A stretch of 64,000 nucleotides of DNA from Crocodylus rhombifer (Eukaryota > Chordata > Crocodylia > Crocodylidae). The notes under the pieces are model-generated. The model ran no database searches, was not told the DNA's origin, and saw nothing but the letters and a program-made list of their open reading frames with translations. Shown one piece after another: positions 1 to 11,497 of this stretch. How positions within the stretch are numbered: position 1 is the first letter of the stretch; each line of letters opens with the position of its first letter. Location: NCBI GenBank assembly GCA_038503035.1, contig JAVSML010020348.1:62001-126000 (forward strand), read 5' to 3'. The translations under genes and the position numbers were made by a program.

Positions 1-36
<36 letters not shown>
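1..36. repeat. (AG)n microsatellite at window edge
   Basis: Nearly pure AG dinucleotide run with one A-rich interruption. It starts at the first base, so it probably continues outside the window. Confidence 0.95.
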
Positions 37-37
<1 letters not shown>

Positions 38-2008
38 CTCTATTAGCACACAAGCTGGAGAAAGAGTGGAAGTGAAATGAATCCTACCTCCTGCATCTTC
101 CTTCAGCAAGAAAGTAGTTAAATGCTTCTGCTGAATAGGCTCAGAGACTCCTAAAAGAAGGCTTCTTGTGCTATTTCTATCTATATCCAGCATGAGGAAC
201 TAAGGCCAGCTGTCCAATCTTTCTATCATCATTGCTGTCATTTACATTTTGAGATGAAACAAAGCTAGAGCAATGAAGAAAGGGGGTAAAAAGAGACTTG
301 CTTTGCACTCAAGACTTATGTCAAAAATGTTTCAGTCCTCAGATAATTTGCTCAGTTCTGGCTCCCTTCATATTTACTTCAAAGCTTCAGTGAAAATGAA
401 AGGGAGGAAAAATGGTATTTAGGTTTGCAGATAGATGTATCTTGCATTCTTGTGACCATATCTAACCTTGCTGATAGGTGTCTTCCTCTTAAGTTAGAAG
501 CTTGCTACTAACCTCGAAGAAATCTATTTGGAAAGTAAGTCAAGGATACTGCTATCCTAGTAAATGTTAAGATATATATCAACTTCGTTGGGTATTATAT
601 ATTGTTAATTAATCTAACATTTTAGCTGCATTCATATATATATCTGTGTATAAACTTAGTATTAAACAGTTTTAATATGAATTTTATTTTTGATCAATTA
701 ATAGGTTTGTTTAGAACACCAGAAGAAGACTATAGTCAACATGAACATGCAGACTGAATACTCATGTTGATGATGCTTGTCAGTTACTTTCCAATCGATT
801 TAAACAATCTTGATCTTAAACATTGTTGCCTTCTTGACTTACCACTATTAAAAAAAAAAAAAATTCCTTTCCTAACCAACCCAAATGCCAAATACCCTCC
901 TCCAATACTTAAGCACAAAAGAAAGAATGTTTATTCTGGAGCTGCATTAAAGTGCGAACACTTTGCGTTAAAGCTATTTTCTTTAGAAATAAAATCCAAA
1001 TTAAAAGAACATAATGGTCTCGAAGTCAAACATCTAAACTGGAAAAGCTGGAATTAAGATGGCACATGCTATCATAATTTGCCATCATCTTGAGCATCCG
1101 CCTGGTCCAGTCATCCCAATTCCATTCCTCAATCTTCTCCATGCTTTCTGGATGCCCTCAGGAGGAGTATTGAGAGAACAGTAGGGACTGTCTCCTTCCT
1201 CATAGTTCTGACATATCACTAAATAGGCCAGTGGCCAGGAAGATCAATTATTGAGAAAGTCCTGCTTACCTGACAGAGTATAGCCAGTGAAGACAGACAG
1301 ACTAGTCATAGGATTCAGTGGCTAAATTGTAACACGTCTGTCCTGTACATAGTCCAGCTGTGACTTGTCTCTCTAAAGTTTTATAATTTAGCCAAATATG
1401 GATGATTTTTTCATGGATGCCTGTAAAAGCACACATTAACTCAAAGGGCATACTGTATCAGATTTTAAGTCCTCACTTCAAAGCATGGAGGCACTGGCAT
1501 TTCTTAACCAGTTATATTTTTGATATGGGCAAAATTGCTTACTCCTTGCCCCTCCCCTGTCCCGTCCTGTCTCAGCAGCAGCTTCTGTTTTAGGGTATAG
1601 AGACATGTAACCATTTTATCAATATCTACCAATACAGATCTAAGATGCTGTAGTACAACCATTAGCACTGCATGCTCCTGTAGTGTAGTACACCTAAATG
1701 AAGCCAGGTTCAAGGTGCAGTGATTTAGCTAACTTGTATCCCCATGGGAGCATGCCGAGGTAGCAGTTGCATCATAATAGCTAATGTTTGCTTTCTGGTA
1801 GCAGCATAATAAGCACAATCCTTCCTGCTGCTGGGGAAGTTGGGGACTGGTGACATCACTAACTATATATTTTGGCACCAAAATGATAAGAGACAGATAT
1901 AGTTCCTGAAACTCTTGTTGGAATCAATCGTACCTATACACATGCTCCAATGCATTCTGATTAGAATATGTTGGTGCAGACTCAATTAATTATGCTGCAG
2001 CATCACAT
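37..2008. other. AT-rich unique sequence, no gene seen
   Basis: No open frame here looks like a known protein. Frames up to about 97 codons near 760-1060 have a biased, low-complexity composition and no paired splice context that I can defend. A run of 13 A lies near 849-861. I see no repeat family. Confidence 0.5.
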
Positions 2009-2123
2009 GTATTCAGCATCCCTCATTTCAAAATGGCAGCGGAGTTGATTTAATTAAAGCTTGTTTGATGAGCTTTATATATAGCACCTCTGCTGTCATT
2101 TTGAAACAAGGGATGCTGAATAC
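2009..2123. repeat. Long hairpin: 36-bp inverted repeat with 43-bp loop
   Basis: The arms 2009-2044 and 2088-2123 are reverse complements at 32 of 36 positions. All four differences are transitions, so several can remain G-U pairs in RNA. The loop (2045-2087) contains a smaller stem, AAAGCT with AGCTTT. Reading the left arm outward to inward starts GTATTCAGCATCCC. No terminal repeat, poly-A tail or target duplication marks it as a transposon. It could be a structured RNA, a miRNA-like precursor, a regulatory palindrome or a short foldback element. Confidence 0.75.
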
Positions 2124-2135
2124 ACGAGACATTGC

Positions 2136-2185
2136 GGGTGTTTTAATTGAAGCGGCATCCAAGAGCCACTGCAATTAAAATGCCC
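2136..2185. repeat. Second hairpin: 14-bp inverted repeat
   Basis: The arms GGGTGTTTTAATTG (2136-2149) and CAATTAAAATGCCC (2172-2185) pair at 12 of 14 positions around a 22-base loop. It starts 13 bases after the larger hairpin, so the two probably form one structured unit of about 180 bp. Function unknown. Confidence 0.6.
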
Positions 2186-2189
2186 TCCC

Positions 2190-4480
2190 TCACCTCAGAG
2201 CACATGTATAGGCATTCAACAGGACCTGCATTAATTACATCCATCTGCACAGGCTTCCCATATTGGATTTTACCCCAATATGTATATTTAAGTGCCCTAC
2301 ACTAGCCAATTATAGATTGTTTGTTTCTTCAGAAACTATTCTAGGTTATTTGTATATTGGTCTTCTCTTTTAAGATAAAAATTTTTCAGTGTTACAAAGT
2401 TTTTAAATTTTAGTGTATATTTGTTTGACAAGCAGTGTGAATGCTTCATAAATCACACAACCTCTATGGTCCACTACAGCACAGTAAATTCATGAATTCA
2501 TCCCTCCTAACTATGTGTTGTAATTTGTTCCTTGTTCCTTTTTTTGGCAGAATAGAAAAGCTGTCCCTTATAGCTTTGGTCTTAATTCTCAGTACCTTAT
2601 AAATTGTGAGGCATGAGATTCAATAACCCTTGCAAAAGACAATTGCTTAACATTGTACAGACAGCCTTGGGTCTGTGACATGCACTCAGAAATATTAATT
2701 CCCTAAAAACTGTCAGTTCATAATAGCTGATTTTTTTTGTGCCTCCAGAAATATCCCCACTATGCTGCCATACTTGATACTCCCTGTTCACTTAACCATC
2801 TTTCCTACCTGCAATTCTAGCTTCAAGACCTTCATTATAATGTTTCTCCTGCATCCTATGAGCCATGCCCTGATTCTGTTTTATTAAATTATATATTTTC
2901 TTGAGGAACTTCAAAAGTTTGGTCCCATATGCTGTTCATTAAGCCTGATTCTGTACTATTAATATCACTGACACTTTTGCTACAGACTTCCTGAAAGGAG
3001 GAAAAAGGCTTGTTACAGAGAAGGCTTGCCAAAATCAGGAATATGGGCATTTGCATTAGGCTAACATGTTTTACATTTCTCAGTGAAAACATTTAGGTAC
3101 AAACATATATCCTGAACTACCTGAATGTCTAATTGATATTTAATATGAAAGTGTAATAAATGTATATAACTTTGCATCTTCATTTAGATTTAGCAATTGT
3201 TGCCAATTTTGCCACAGTAATGCTGCATTTAAGAAACGATCCAAATGCACCCTACTTATCAAGATAAGTGGTTAAGTGATGTGAGCCTCAGGCTAGTCTT
3301 CCAGTGAATCAGTCAGTATTTGTACGACAACCTGTGTCCTTTGTATCCATCGCTTTGAACTGAAGGCAAAATGAAGCTGTCTCACCCTCAGACCCAGGCA
3401 GACAGTTTTTTTTTCCTTTTACTATCCCTAAGACAAATTAGGAATGTAGGAAACCTTTCACTCTGAACAAAACAATGATTATAGCAGGTAACAGGACCTC
3501 ACATTAATCAGTGCTTTCAAAGAAAAGGCCTCGACCTGCGCCCTTTGTCTAGCCTACTGGTAGGTAGGGTTTTTTTCAGCCTCTTTCAGTGTCAGGGCTT
3601 TCTTTTTCTGTGCAATACATTCTCCTGGAAAATGTTTCTCTTTTCAGACGGCTCTTCTGCATTGATCAAAAACCCTCCAGAAAGCCACTGTAGAAATCTG
3701 AACTTATAATGATGTTCTTTTATATTTTCTTACAATGAACAATGGTTCTCTTAATGCTAATGGCAACGGTGCACGGATAGAAGCAAAAGCGCAAGGAGTT
3801 GGAAGGGAAATAGCCATTATTGCAAGACATGCTGTATCATGTCCTGAAAAAAAAAATCCTGTTTTCTGTAGCCAAATCTTTACTGCCTCTTGTTGAAAGC
3901 ATTCAAGGCCTTTGCAAACCAATGCTGAGATGAGGAAAGATAAGGGTGGATTAACATTTTTCTTCTCTTTAGGAGAAAACATTACTGACAATTAAATGGC
4001 AAAAGATCTTAGTTCACCAGCCCCCTAGAAAAAGAAAGAGAAAACATTTCTCTTGATATCCTTTCTGCCTGCTGGCCTTGACCTTTGAATCAATTGTACC
4101 TCAGACATCAAGGTTAAAAGTAAATGAGTTGAGTGAAATGGAGTTTGTTCACATCAAATAAATGGCTCCCTCTACTGACCATGAGCAAGATTGTCAAATG
4201 TTTGTTTATATAGGAACAAGCAAAGATTTAAGGTGAGAGTTTAACACTTTTCTACATTTAGTCAGAGCTCCTTATTTTACAGGGTATTTTTTGGTAATGG
4301 ATTTAAAATAAGAGCAATGCATACCACTTAGGAAGCAGTCCAATTTCATGGACGTCTGTTCAACAGCTCACTGATTTAAAACCAAGGCTGCGATTCAGCC
4401 TTCTCTTAGTCCTTTCTTAGAGAGAGGTGGTTAGCCATGTTAGTGCCATTCATGAGTAGATCCTCCTTCCTGTTTTCCTT
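2190..4480. other. AT-rich unique sequence, no gene seen
   Basis: Only short frames without recognisable domains, such as a 95-codon minus-strand frame at 3704-3991 with no family resemblance. T runs occur near 2540, 2730 and 3410. I see no transposon ends. Confidence 0.5.
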
Positions 4481-4483
4481 ATA

Positions 4484-4816
4484 CAGTAAAAGCTGTGTTA
4501 TCTGGCATCCATGGGGAATGGGGAGTGCCAGTGAATCAAATATGCTAGTTACCTGAGAGGTGTCTTTGCCACCCCTCCCGCTGCATCCGGTGCACCAGGG
4601 CCTTCACTCCCTGGCATCAGTGTGCTGGGGGATAGGGAGGGGGGCCCCACTCAGGCTGCTTTGCCTTGGGCCGTGGTCCAAAGTTGGCAAAGTGGGACAT
4701 GGCAAAACCAGAAGTGCCATGGTGGGACGTCGGGTTTCACTTTTGCCCCATCAATTGGCATGCTGGTTAATAGAGCATGCCAGTTAATAAAGTGCCGGAT
4801 AACATAGCTTTTACTG
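4484..4816. mobile_element. Tigger/pogo-type MITE (TcMar), 333 bp, complete
   Basis: The left end CAGTAAAAGCTGTGTTATC is mirrored at the right end by GATAACATAGCTTTTACTG, giving inverted termini of about 24 bp. The element is flanked by TA on both sides (4482-4483 and 4817-4818), the Tc1/mariner target duplication. The CAGTAAAA...TTATCCGGC terminal pattern is that of Tigger-like elements. There is no transposase: the 333 bp hold only GC-rich filler, and the frames at 4560-4807 are by-products. It would have been moved in trans by a pogo/Tigger transposase. Confidence 0.9.
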
Positions 4817-4819
4817 TAC

Positions 4820-5635
4820 TTTGTATTTAAAAAATATTCTTTTGTATTTAGTGGCCTTATTTTCTTCAGTCCACGTATGCCAGCTGATAAAGTAGACTTT
4901 CACCTATGGAAGTCTCTCTGAACAAGTTAGTCTCTAAGATGCCACACTGCCCTGTCTGCTGCTCTGCACCTTTATTGGTAACCATTCATGAGTGTGAGAA
5001 TGGCTGATATGTAGCACTAATAAATGTTTCCAGGAAAAACTAATTTTTGTTCTTCAGTTCATTTTTATTCTGAAATAAACTTTTTTGTTTAATGGGTACA
5101 GAGGTAGCTTATAAGCACTGAGTCATTTAGTCAGGAGTCAGAAATAATACTGAAGCATGAAGATGTAGAGATGAAGGGTGCTGACAGATGTGCAGGCCCC
5201 CACTCTAACTCATAGCACTTTACCTAAAATGCCATGAGTTAAAGTATCCTCCTGACCCAACAGATGTTCACCTGTTGGGTTTAGGGGGTAGGGGGAGGGA
5301 TTGAGTTCTACCTTGAAGCCAATCAAGCCCAAGGAGCCTGCCTGCAGTCTCTCTCTCCTAGTCCCCACCCCCCCCAGCTCTGGTGCTATCTGCTTGAAGG
5401 GAGGGGGGAGCAAGTTGTGATCTGGGGTTTTCCCAGCCTGAGCTGAAGAAGGAGGGTTGGGGGGGAGGGGCTACAAGGTGGTGGTGGGGGGTATGGCTCC
5501 ACACTACTCACTCCCCTTCCAGCTCAAGGCAGGCAAACCCCGTACTGCACCTCACTCCTTCTCCTCCCTGCCTTTCCTTCAGGCAGCATTAGGAATGGGT
5601 TGTGCAGCATCATCTCAGTCCCGATCATATGACAG
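4820..5635. other. Unique sequence with G-rich segment
   Basis: Positions 5270-5520 are purine/G-rich with several GGGGG runs and a C run near 5370. The 126-codon frame at 5457-5837 crosses this low-complexity DNA and the inverted-repeat cluster and does not resemble a protein. Confidence 0.45.
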
Positions 5636-5869
5636 ATTAACCCTAGGGAAAAGAAGTTCCCTAATGTGCTCCAAAGTGGAGCACCTTCATCTGATCCCAC
5701 ATTTGATGAGGGTTAATTGGTCATGTGATTGGCCACTTTTAAAGCACTCTTCAGCTGTGCACTTTTGTTATGGCATAGCTGTAGAGCACTTTCAGGGGGC
5801 CAATCACATGAGAAATGTAACTTCTATCTGTACCTGAAGTGCCTCCATAGGATGACACACTTCAGGTTC
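5636..5869. repeat. Cluster of five perfect short inverted repeats
   Basis: Five perfect pairs fall within 234 bp: ATTAACCCT 5636-5644 with AGGGTTAAT 5709-5717; TAGGGAA 5644-5650 with TTCCCTA 5657-5663; GTGCTCCA 5666-5673 with TGGAGCAC 5677-5684; TCATGTGATTGGCC 5721-5734 with GGCCAATCACATGA 5798-5811; ACCTGAAGTG 5832-5841 with CACTTCAGGT 5860-5869. The second and third sit inside the first, like a multi-branched fold. The 14-bp pair carries CCAAT in mirror orientation. It may be a foldback transposon or a structured RNA; I know no family. Confidence 0.6.
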
Positions 5870-6485
5870 CAGGCTGCCTTAAATCTGGCTCCAAGGTGAC
5901 ATTTCCAAGACTTCTATATTGACTCTGTAATCAAATTCTATTACTTCTCTGGTTTAAAATGGTACTGCCACTTGGTTGTGTGCCAGGGGGCACATGGCAG
6001 CGTGTCTAGGGGGTCCATGAAAGGTGGGTGGCTCTACTGATGCTTTAGCAGTAGCAGGCAGCCCAGCATTATCAGATAGAGCCTGTTGTAGCTCCCTCCA
6101 TGGCCAGAGGACACCTGAGCATCAGCATCAGAGCATGACCAGGTAGCAGTACCTCATCCTGTCTCCACCACTGCCTCACTTAGGAACTGGGTCTGGAGAG
6201 AGAGACAGAGAGATGTAGTCCATGCCTCAATTCCCCATATTTTTAGGAGTGTACAACTAAAAAAAGTTTTACAACCATTTGTTTATTTCAAAACTGTCAG
6301 ACTGTAATAACATAATCAATGGGTGTCTTTGATTTTTCACCTTAATAAATGTTCTCGTGTGACTTTCACTTTTGAGTCAGCATGACATTTGCAAATATGT
6401 TCATTAAGTCTTAGAATTCTATTACATTTTTACTTATTTTTCTGAAAAGTCGGTTGAGGATAATTTATATGTAAACTAATTTAAT
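5870..6485. other. Unique sequence, possible 5' flank or leader of the hAT element
   Basis: No gene. The AT-rich stretch leading into the transposase frame at 6499 may be the element's 5' untranslated part, but I could not find its left terminal inverted repeat. Confidence 0.35.
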
Positions 6486-6498
6486 AACGTACCTGTAA

Positions 6499-6990
6499 TT
6501 GGTTTTGTGCAATGGCAAAAAGACAATTAAGTTTGGACTTTTTCTACAGGAAAAAAGAAAATCACCAACACCAAGTACATCAGGAACTGAACTTGAAGGT
6601 CCATATCAGCCAGTAATTGATTTTCCAGCCAGTGCTCATGGGAACAAAACCACAAAATTCAGGCAAGTGTGGTATAATGAGTATAAGTGGTTTGAATACA
6701 GTTTTTGTGAAGTCAAAGCTTTCTGCTTTTATTGTCAAGCATTTGGCAATGGGCCAAACAGGGAAGCAGCATTTCAAATTACTGGTTTTAAAAAATGGAA
6801 GATAGCAAAGGAAAGATTTCATGAACATTCAAAATGTGAATCCTATCCAGAACCTGCTTCTAAGTGGGAGGGTAGGCTACATGTAAAACAGGGAGTGTTG
6901 TGTCCCAACTTGACAGTCAAAATAATAAAACAGTGTAGAATAACTGAGCATATTGTAAGTGGGTGTTCCTAAGCCAGTTATAAAAAGAAA
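6499..6990 (+). pseudogene. hAT transposase N-terminus with TTF-type zinc finger
   Basis: The 157-codon frame holds FRQVWYNEYKWFEYS followed by AFCFYCQAF, then GFKKWKIAKERFHEHSKC. This is the C-x2-C ... W ... H-x-H/C layout of the TTF-type zinc finger that opens ZMYM1-like and other hAT transposases. It normally binds the transposon ends. A serine/proline-rich tract precedes the finger (about residues 20-45). The reading frame shifts near 6890: after that the similarity continues in another frame (SVVSQLDSQNNKTV, then VFLSQL) with stops, up to about 6990 where the LTR begins. Confidence 0.8.
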
Positions 6991-6995
6991 TACTT

Positions 6996-8718
6996 TGACT
7001 CTGAATTTCCCTCCTGTGTTTTTCTCTCCTGCCATGACTTGATAGGAGTTAATTAAGAAAAAAGAACACACGGGCAACTATGTTATAGTTACAGTCAAAA
7101 AGGTGTTGTTGTTTTAATTCTCTTAATATTTCTGAATCCAGAGGTCTGCTCACTTCGCAGCAAAAAACATGGTCCTGGGCATTAGTGAACCTGACCTTTT
7201 TGTTTTTGTTTTTTATAACTCTGGGGCCCCTACTGGACAGAAAAGAACACAAAAGAACACAAAGGAAGAAAAAAAAAACAATTAAAGAACTTCACCAGAA
7301 AAAATCCTTCTCCTGACTCCAAGTGAAAACCCTCTGAGTACAGTCTCTACAGTCCAGGCCCCCAACCAGTAACTTACTACAAAGTCTCTAATTAATTCTT
7401 GATACCTGATCTGGGGTTCACTGTGATGACTGTAGGTATTATAGGGCTTGCTAGCACCGCCCTGAGCTCATCTGCCTACAGGTGGCAACAGAGTGGACCT
7501 TGGCTTGGGATCACCTGGTCTGCCAGGAAGTAGATCTTACATTTCTTGCCTGCCATGACTTTGATGACATATATATTCCCGGGAGGCACTGCCCACAATG
7601 ATCCTGCCTGGTCTTGATCCCTGTTTCTTCTGTAGGGCTCCAAAAACCACCCCTTTACCCCAGTCTAGCCTCTCCAGATGGTGTTCACAATATTCTTCTG
7701 CAGCTAGGTTGCAGTGCTGCCTGTTGTAGCCTTATTTTGGTCCCTCTACCCCAGGGTGTCCTTGGACCTCTTCTGGGTACACCCTGCCAGGGGCCGGTCT
7801 TGGCCTGTGCTCAAGAAAATCAAAACAAACAGCAAAAAACCCCCCACAGAAAATCCCGGCTGCTTATCAGTCTTCTTGTCAGGCTCTAGCAATGTCCCTT
7901 TTACTCGGAATCAGGTGCTTAACATCCCAGTTACCATAATCCAAATGAAAATCCCTTAGTCCATTCTTGACTATGTACTAGCCTGCCCAGCACCCCTGTG
8001 AATGCTCACAATCTCTTTGGGGGTCTCACCCATGGGAGGCTCTACCTGTGGCTGGAGTTTCCCTCCGGCCCTCCTCCAGATCCTCTGTTGAACAACTCTA
8101 CTCCAGAGATTCTCTCACGCCTTGTGGACTCCCTCACTCCGGATCCTCAGCTGTAGCTCCACTCCAGAGATTAACACTGGCCGCTTGTGTGCAGGCCTTT
8201 GCCTGCCTCAGGGTTACTCCCTTAGCGTTCCTCAGGTACGTTCTGCAGTTTCTGCCTGCCAAGATGCTCAACCGCTCCTCTCTCCCTGCGACCCGGAGGA
8301 ACTGACCCCTCTCTGCCCCTCTTTGAGGCTGGAAATACCTTTGGGCGGCCTCCTTCCTCCAATCCTGAGTGAGAGGCTGCTCCGGAAGTTGGGTGGGTAT
8401 TTTCCTTCCTTTCCAGTCTCCTTCACATTCACCAACCAGTCCTTGGTTGCTTTGGAACATGTTGATATCCTTGAAGCCTGTTTCCTGAGGGATGCCGCCC
8501 TCTGTTGCTCTTGTGCTTCTGCAGGAAAATCATCTCTGTTGCTCGCTTATCGTGCCTCTCAGTTCCCCTTCTGGGAGTTTTCTATTCATGAATCATTTCT
8601 TTTTATCTGTCATTTCCAGTTCTTAATTAATAATGTTTCACTGTCTCCCAGGTGCAGTGAATGCTTCTGGCGCTAGCTGATGACATCAGCATTTCCTGTT
8701 GTCTCACTGCCAGCAGGG
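6996..8718 (-). mobile_element. Antisense solo LTR interrupting the hAT; itself split by a second LTR
   Basis: hAT similarity stops near 6990 and resumes after about 8730. The direct repeat TACTTT occurs at 6991-6996 and 8719-8724, a plausible target duplication. The inserted DNA minus the inner LTR is about 0.7 kb. At 7026-7044 it carries the block CTCCTGCCATGACTTGATA, which in reverse complement matches the block near the 3' end of seven other LTRs in this window, so the LTR reads on the minus strand. The ends do not show clean TG...CA, so the exact borders are uncertain. No internal retroviral coding sequence is present. Confidence 0.6.
7422..8427 (-). mobile_element. Antisense solo LTR (family 1), 1,006 bp with TTCAC duplication
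   Basis: The element begins TGTGATGACTG and ends CTCCTTCACA, so it has TG...CA termini. It is flanked by a perfect 5-bp duplication TTCAC (7417-7421 and 8428-8432). Its whole length matches, in inverted orientation, the LTR at 23531-24537, apart from a deletion of about 35 bp near 8410. The shared LTR block is at 7544-7567, about 125 bp from the left end. The frames at 7614-8460 are by-products: the matching region of the other copy shows a similarly open antisense frame because the sequence is shared, not because it is coding. No internal region survives, so this is a recombined solo LTR. Confidence 0.88.
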
Positions 8719-8735
8719 TACTTTCTTCAGTTTTG

Positions 8736-10121
8736 CTCAAGAAACAGGGACCAACACACATTTAGAAACTGCAATAGAGTGCTTTATTTTGTACTTTCCA
8801 TGGTATACCTTTGGGGGGATATGATGAGGGAATGGATTCCACAAATCAAGGAAATTTGCAGGAATTGATGAAACTGCATAGTACAGACAACTAACTTGAT
8901 TCAAGGATTTATCGTTAACTGTGAGAAGTACTTCACCTACCTACACAGGTCATGTCAGAATGGAATAAATGAGATTATGGCTTCACAGGTGTTAGATTCA
9001 GTCGTAACTGAAATCAAAGAAGCTGGATTGTTTTCCATCATTGCAGATGAATGTAATAATGGATCTGTCAAAATACAAACAAGTTGCCCTCATAGTGCGT
9101 TATGCCTACTGAAATACAAGAGCAGTGTATTGCCTTCTACAAGATGCTGAAGATGGACTGTGCTTCACTTGCCACACTGATCAAGAGTATGTTATCAGCC
9201 TTGAGACTTGATATTTCAGCTCTAAGATGTCAGTGCTACGATGGAGCTACCAGGACCCTATGAGAGGACCCTATAAAGGAGTGGCCGCACAGATACTTAG
9301 CAAAAATCTTCTATCTTACTATATTCACTGCTATGCTCATATATTAAATCTATGCATAGTGGACAGGGTTCCCTGCATGACAGTTGTCCAAAATGCTTTC
9401 AGAATTCTCCAGGCTCTACAAACTTGTATTGAAGTAAGCTTGAAAAGACATGTTGTCTTTGAAAAAAATGAGGTCAGAAGTTTTTTTTTCTGGGGGGCCA
9501 ACTACTCTTAAATCACTAAATGACACTGGTTGGAACTGTCAAGTAGAGACTATCAGAGCTGCTTTGGACAAATTTGATGAAATAGTTGAAGCTCTGAATG
9601 GAATCACACATGGGCGTTTGAAAGCTTATGCAGTTGTCAGAAATGTGCAAAACTTCAACTTTCTGTACGGTATGTTTCTTAAGTGGAGAGTGTTAATGTA
9701 AACAAACCATCTGTCCAAACTTTTTCAGTCAAAAGACTACAGATCACACAGTTATGGTGATGGCCAAATCCACAGTGTCTATTCTGACAGGAAATGAGAG
9801 GTGATGATTTTGCACTGTATAGTTATCCTGAAAATAGTTATCCTGGCTCTTGTGTGCCTTGCAAACAGGTTATTCCCACAAAAGTGCGGGGAGGGGAAAA
9901 GTCTTCTTTTGAGAAACACTATTATAGGAGAGAAATATTAGACATCATTCTGGATGTCCTTATTAAGGGGATAGAAGACCGCTTTTCTGAGAATGACCTG
10001 TTCATTTTCAAGTCTCTTGCAGATGTTCTGTCTTATGAGAGCCTATCAGATGAAAGTACAGGAACTATTTCCACCATTTACAGTATTGATCAAGATGATC
10101 AAAATTTGGGAGCCTGAATCT
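8736..10121 (+). pseudogene. hAT transposase catalytic core, broken into several frames
   Basis: In order: GGYDEGMDSTNQGN (8815-8860), the loop before the core; a DUF4371-like stretch ending GLFSIIADEC near 9050, where the Asp of the DE pair is expected to be the first catalytic acidic residue; a QCYDGA motif near 9225-9245 with YKGVAAQIL after a frameshift; HCYAHILNLCIVD near 9330-9365; and SLNDTGWNCQVETIRAAL near 9510-9560, the usual tR-W-S/N-C segment. An acidic helical region follows to 10117. At least four frame changes and several stops make it non-functional. The continuation lies beyond the CR1 insertion at 14763. Confidence 0.8.
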
Positions 10122-10641
10122 GAGACACTGCGGAGAAGATCACTAAGCTCTTCTGGCCCACTGACCACTACCCTATGCTCCTTATCCATGTGGGCACAAA
10201 TGACACGGCTGGGAGCAATCCCAGCCAGGTCATGAAGTTTTACAGCGGATAGAGGTGGAGGCCATCCCTTCCCAGCAGCTCACTGGTTCTCTCACAAAAG
10301 CTCGGACTGTGGCAATGGAAGCCAAAGCCTTCAGGATGACACCAGTGCCACAGTCTTTGGTTTACTACCTCTATCCGCTGGGGAGAAGGCTCAGCCAGAC
10401 TGGCTGACCTGCTCCACCAGGCTTTAAACTAAGCCCACCAGGTTATGGGAGGCTACTGCCACTGCTGGCCCACTGAGGAACCCTTGCAAAGCCAGCAGAC
10501 CAAGGCACTTAAGGGAGCCCACCTCTGCCCCAGCTCTGGAATGATCTGTAGGCAAGGCAAGGGCCCCCAAAGGGACACTTGCGTGCCAGTACACAAATGC
10601 CAGGAGCTTGTCCTCCTGCTTAACCCAAATAATTATGATGT

Positions 10642-11274
10642 ACATGAGCTGCCAATGCCAGACTGCAGCCAGCAAGGGCAGCCATACCATGTCATGCATC
10701 CAAAGATGCATCTCAAACCGTTCCAGATACTTCCCCTCTATGCAACTTTGGTCAGGCCCCAGTTGGAGTACTGTCCAGTACTGGGCGCCACACTTCAAGA
10801 GAGATGTGGCCAGCTTGGAGAGGGTTCAGAGGAGGGCCACCCACTTGGTGAGAGGGCAGCAGGAGAGGTCCTATGAGGAGAAACTGAGGGACCTGAACCT
10901 GTTCAGCCTCAGCAAGAGGAGACTGAGGGGGGACCTGGTGGCTGCCTACAAACTCATCAGGGGAGATCAACAGCAAATAGGTAGAACCCTTTTCTCCCCA
11001 GCACCACCTGGGGTGCTGAGGAACAATAGTAATAAGCTGATGGAGAATAGATTTAGGTTAGAGATCAGAAGGCAATTTTTTACAGTTAGGGGGACCAAAA
11101 TGTGGAACCAACTTCCCAGGGAAGTGGTCCTCGCCCCTACCTTGAGCAAATTCAAGGGGAGATTGGATGATCACCGTTTGAGGTCTTGTGAACCCAGCAT
11201 TTATTCCTGCCTGTGGCAGGGCGTCAGGATAGATGATCTGTTCAGGTCCCTCCTGAACCTAGCTACTATGAAAC
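10642..11274 (+). mobile_element. CR1 3' fragment nested in the long CR1, 633 bp
   Basis: The outer copy's ORF2 reads ...LLNPNNYDV at 10641 and resumes with IGITDTWWDS at 11285. Between them lies an independent CR1 3' end encoding the C-terminal domain (RRATHLVRGQ, then RFRLEIRRQFFTVRG, then LPREVV) and ending CTACTATGAAAC. The near-identical 8-mers TATGATGT (10634-10641) and TATGACGT (11275-11282) flank it as a target duplication. It is a severely 5'-truncated, non-autonomous insertion. Confidence 0.85.
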
Positions 11275-11497
11275 TATGACGTCATAGGGATAACAGACAC
11301 CTGGTGGGACTCCAGGTATAGACAGCTATACCCTGTACAGCAGAAATTGAGTGGACAAAAGGGGTGGGGGTGTAGCTCTTTATGTCAAGGAAAGCTATGT
11401 GTCCCTGCAAGGGTGGATGACTGGAAACCCTCTGGGTTAAAATCTATGGGGAGCATGGCACATGAGATACAATGGTGGGAGTCTTCTATAGACGTCC

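Noticed and set aside
7614..8676. Frames of 80-184 codons at 7614-8676 with counterparts near 23421-24281
   Set aside because: The similarity between the two places at first suggested a conserved protein. It is explained by two copies of one solo LTR; frames differ and are antisense to the LTR direction in both copies.
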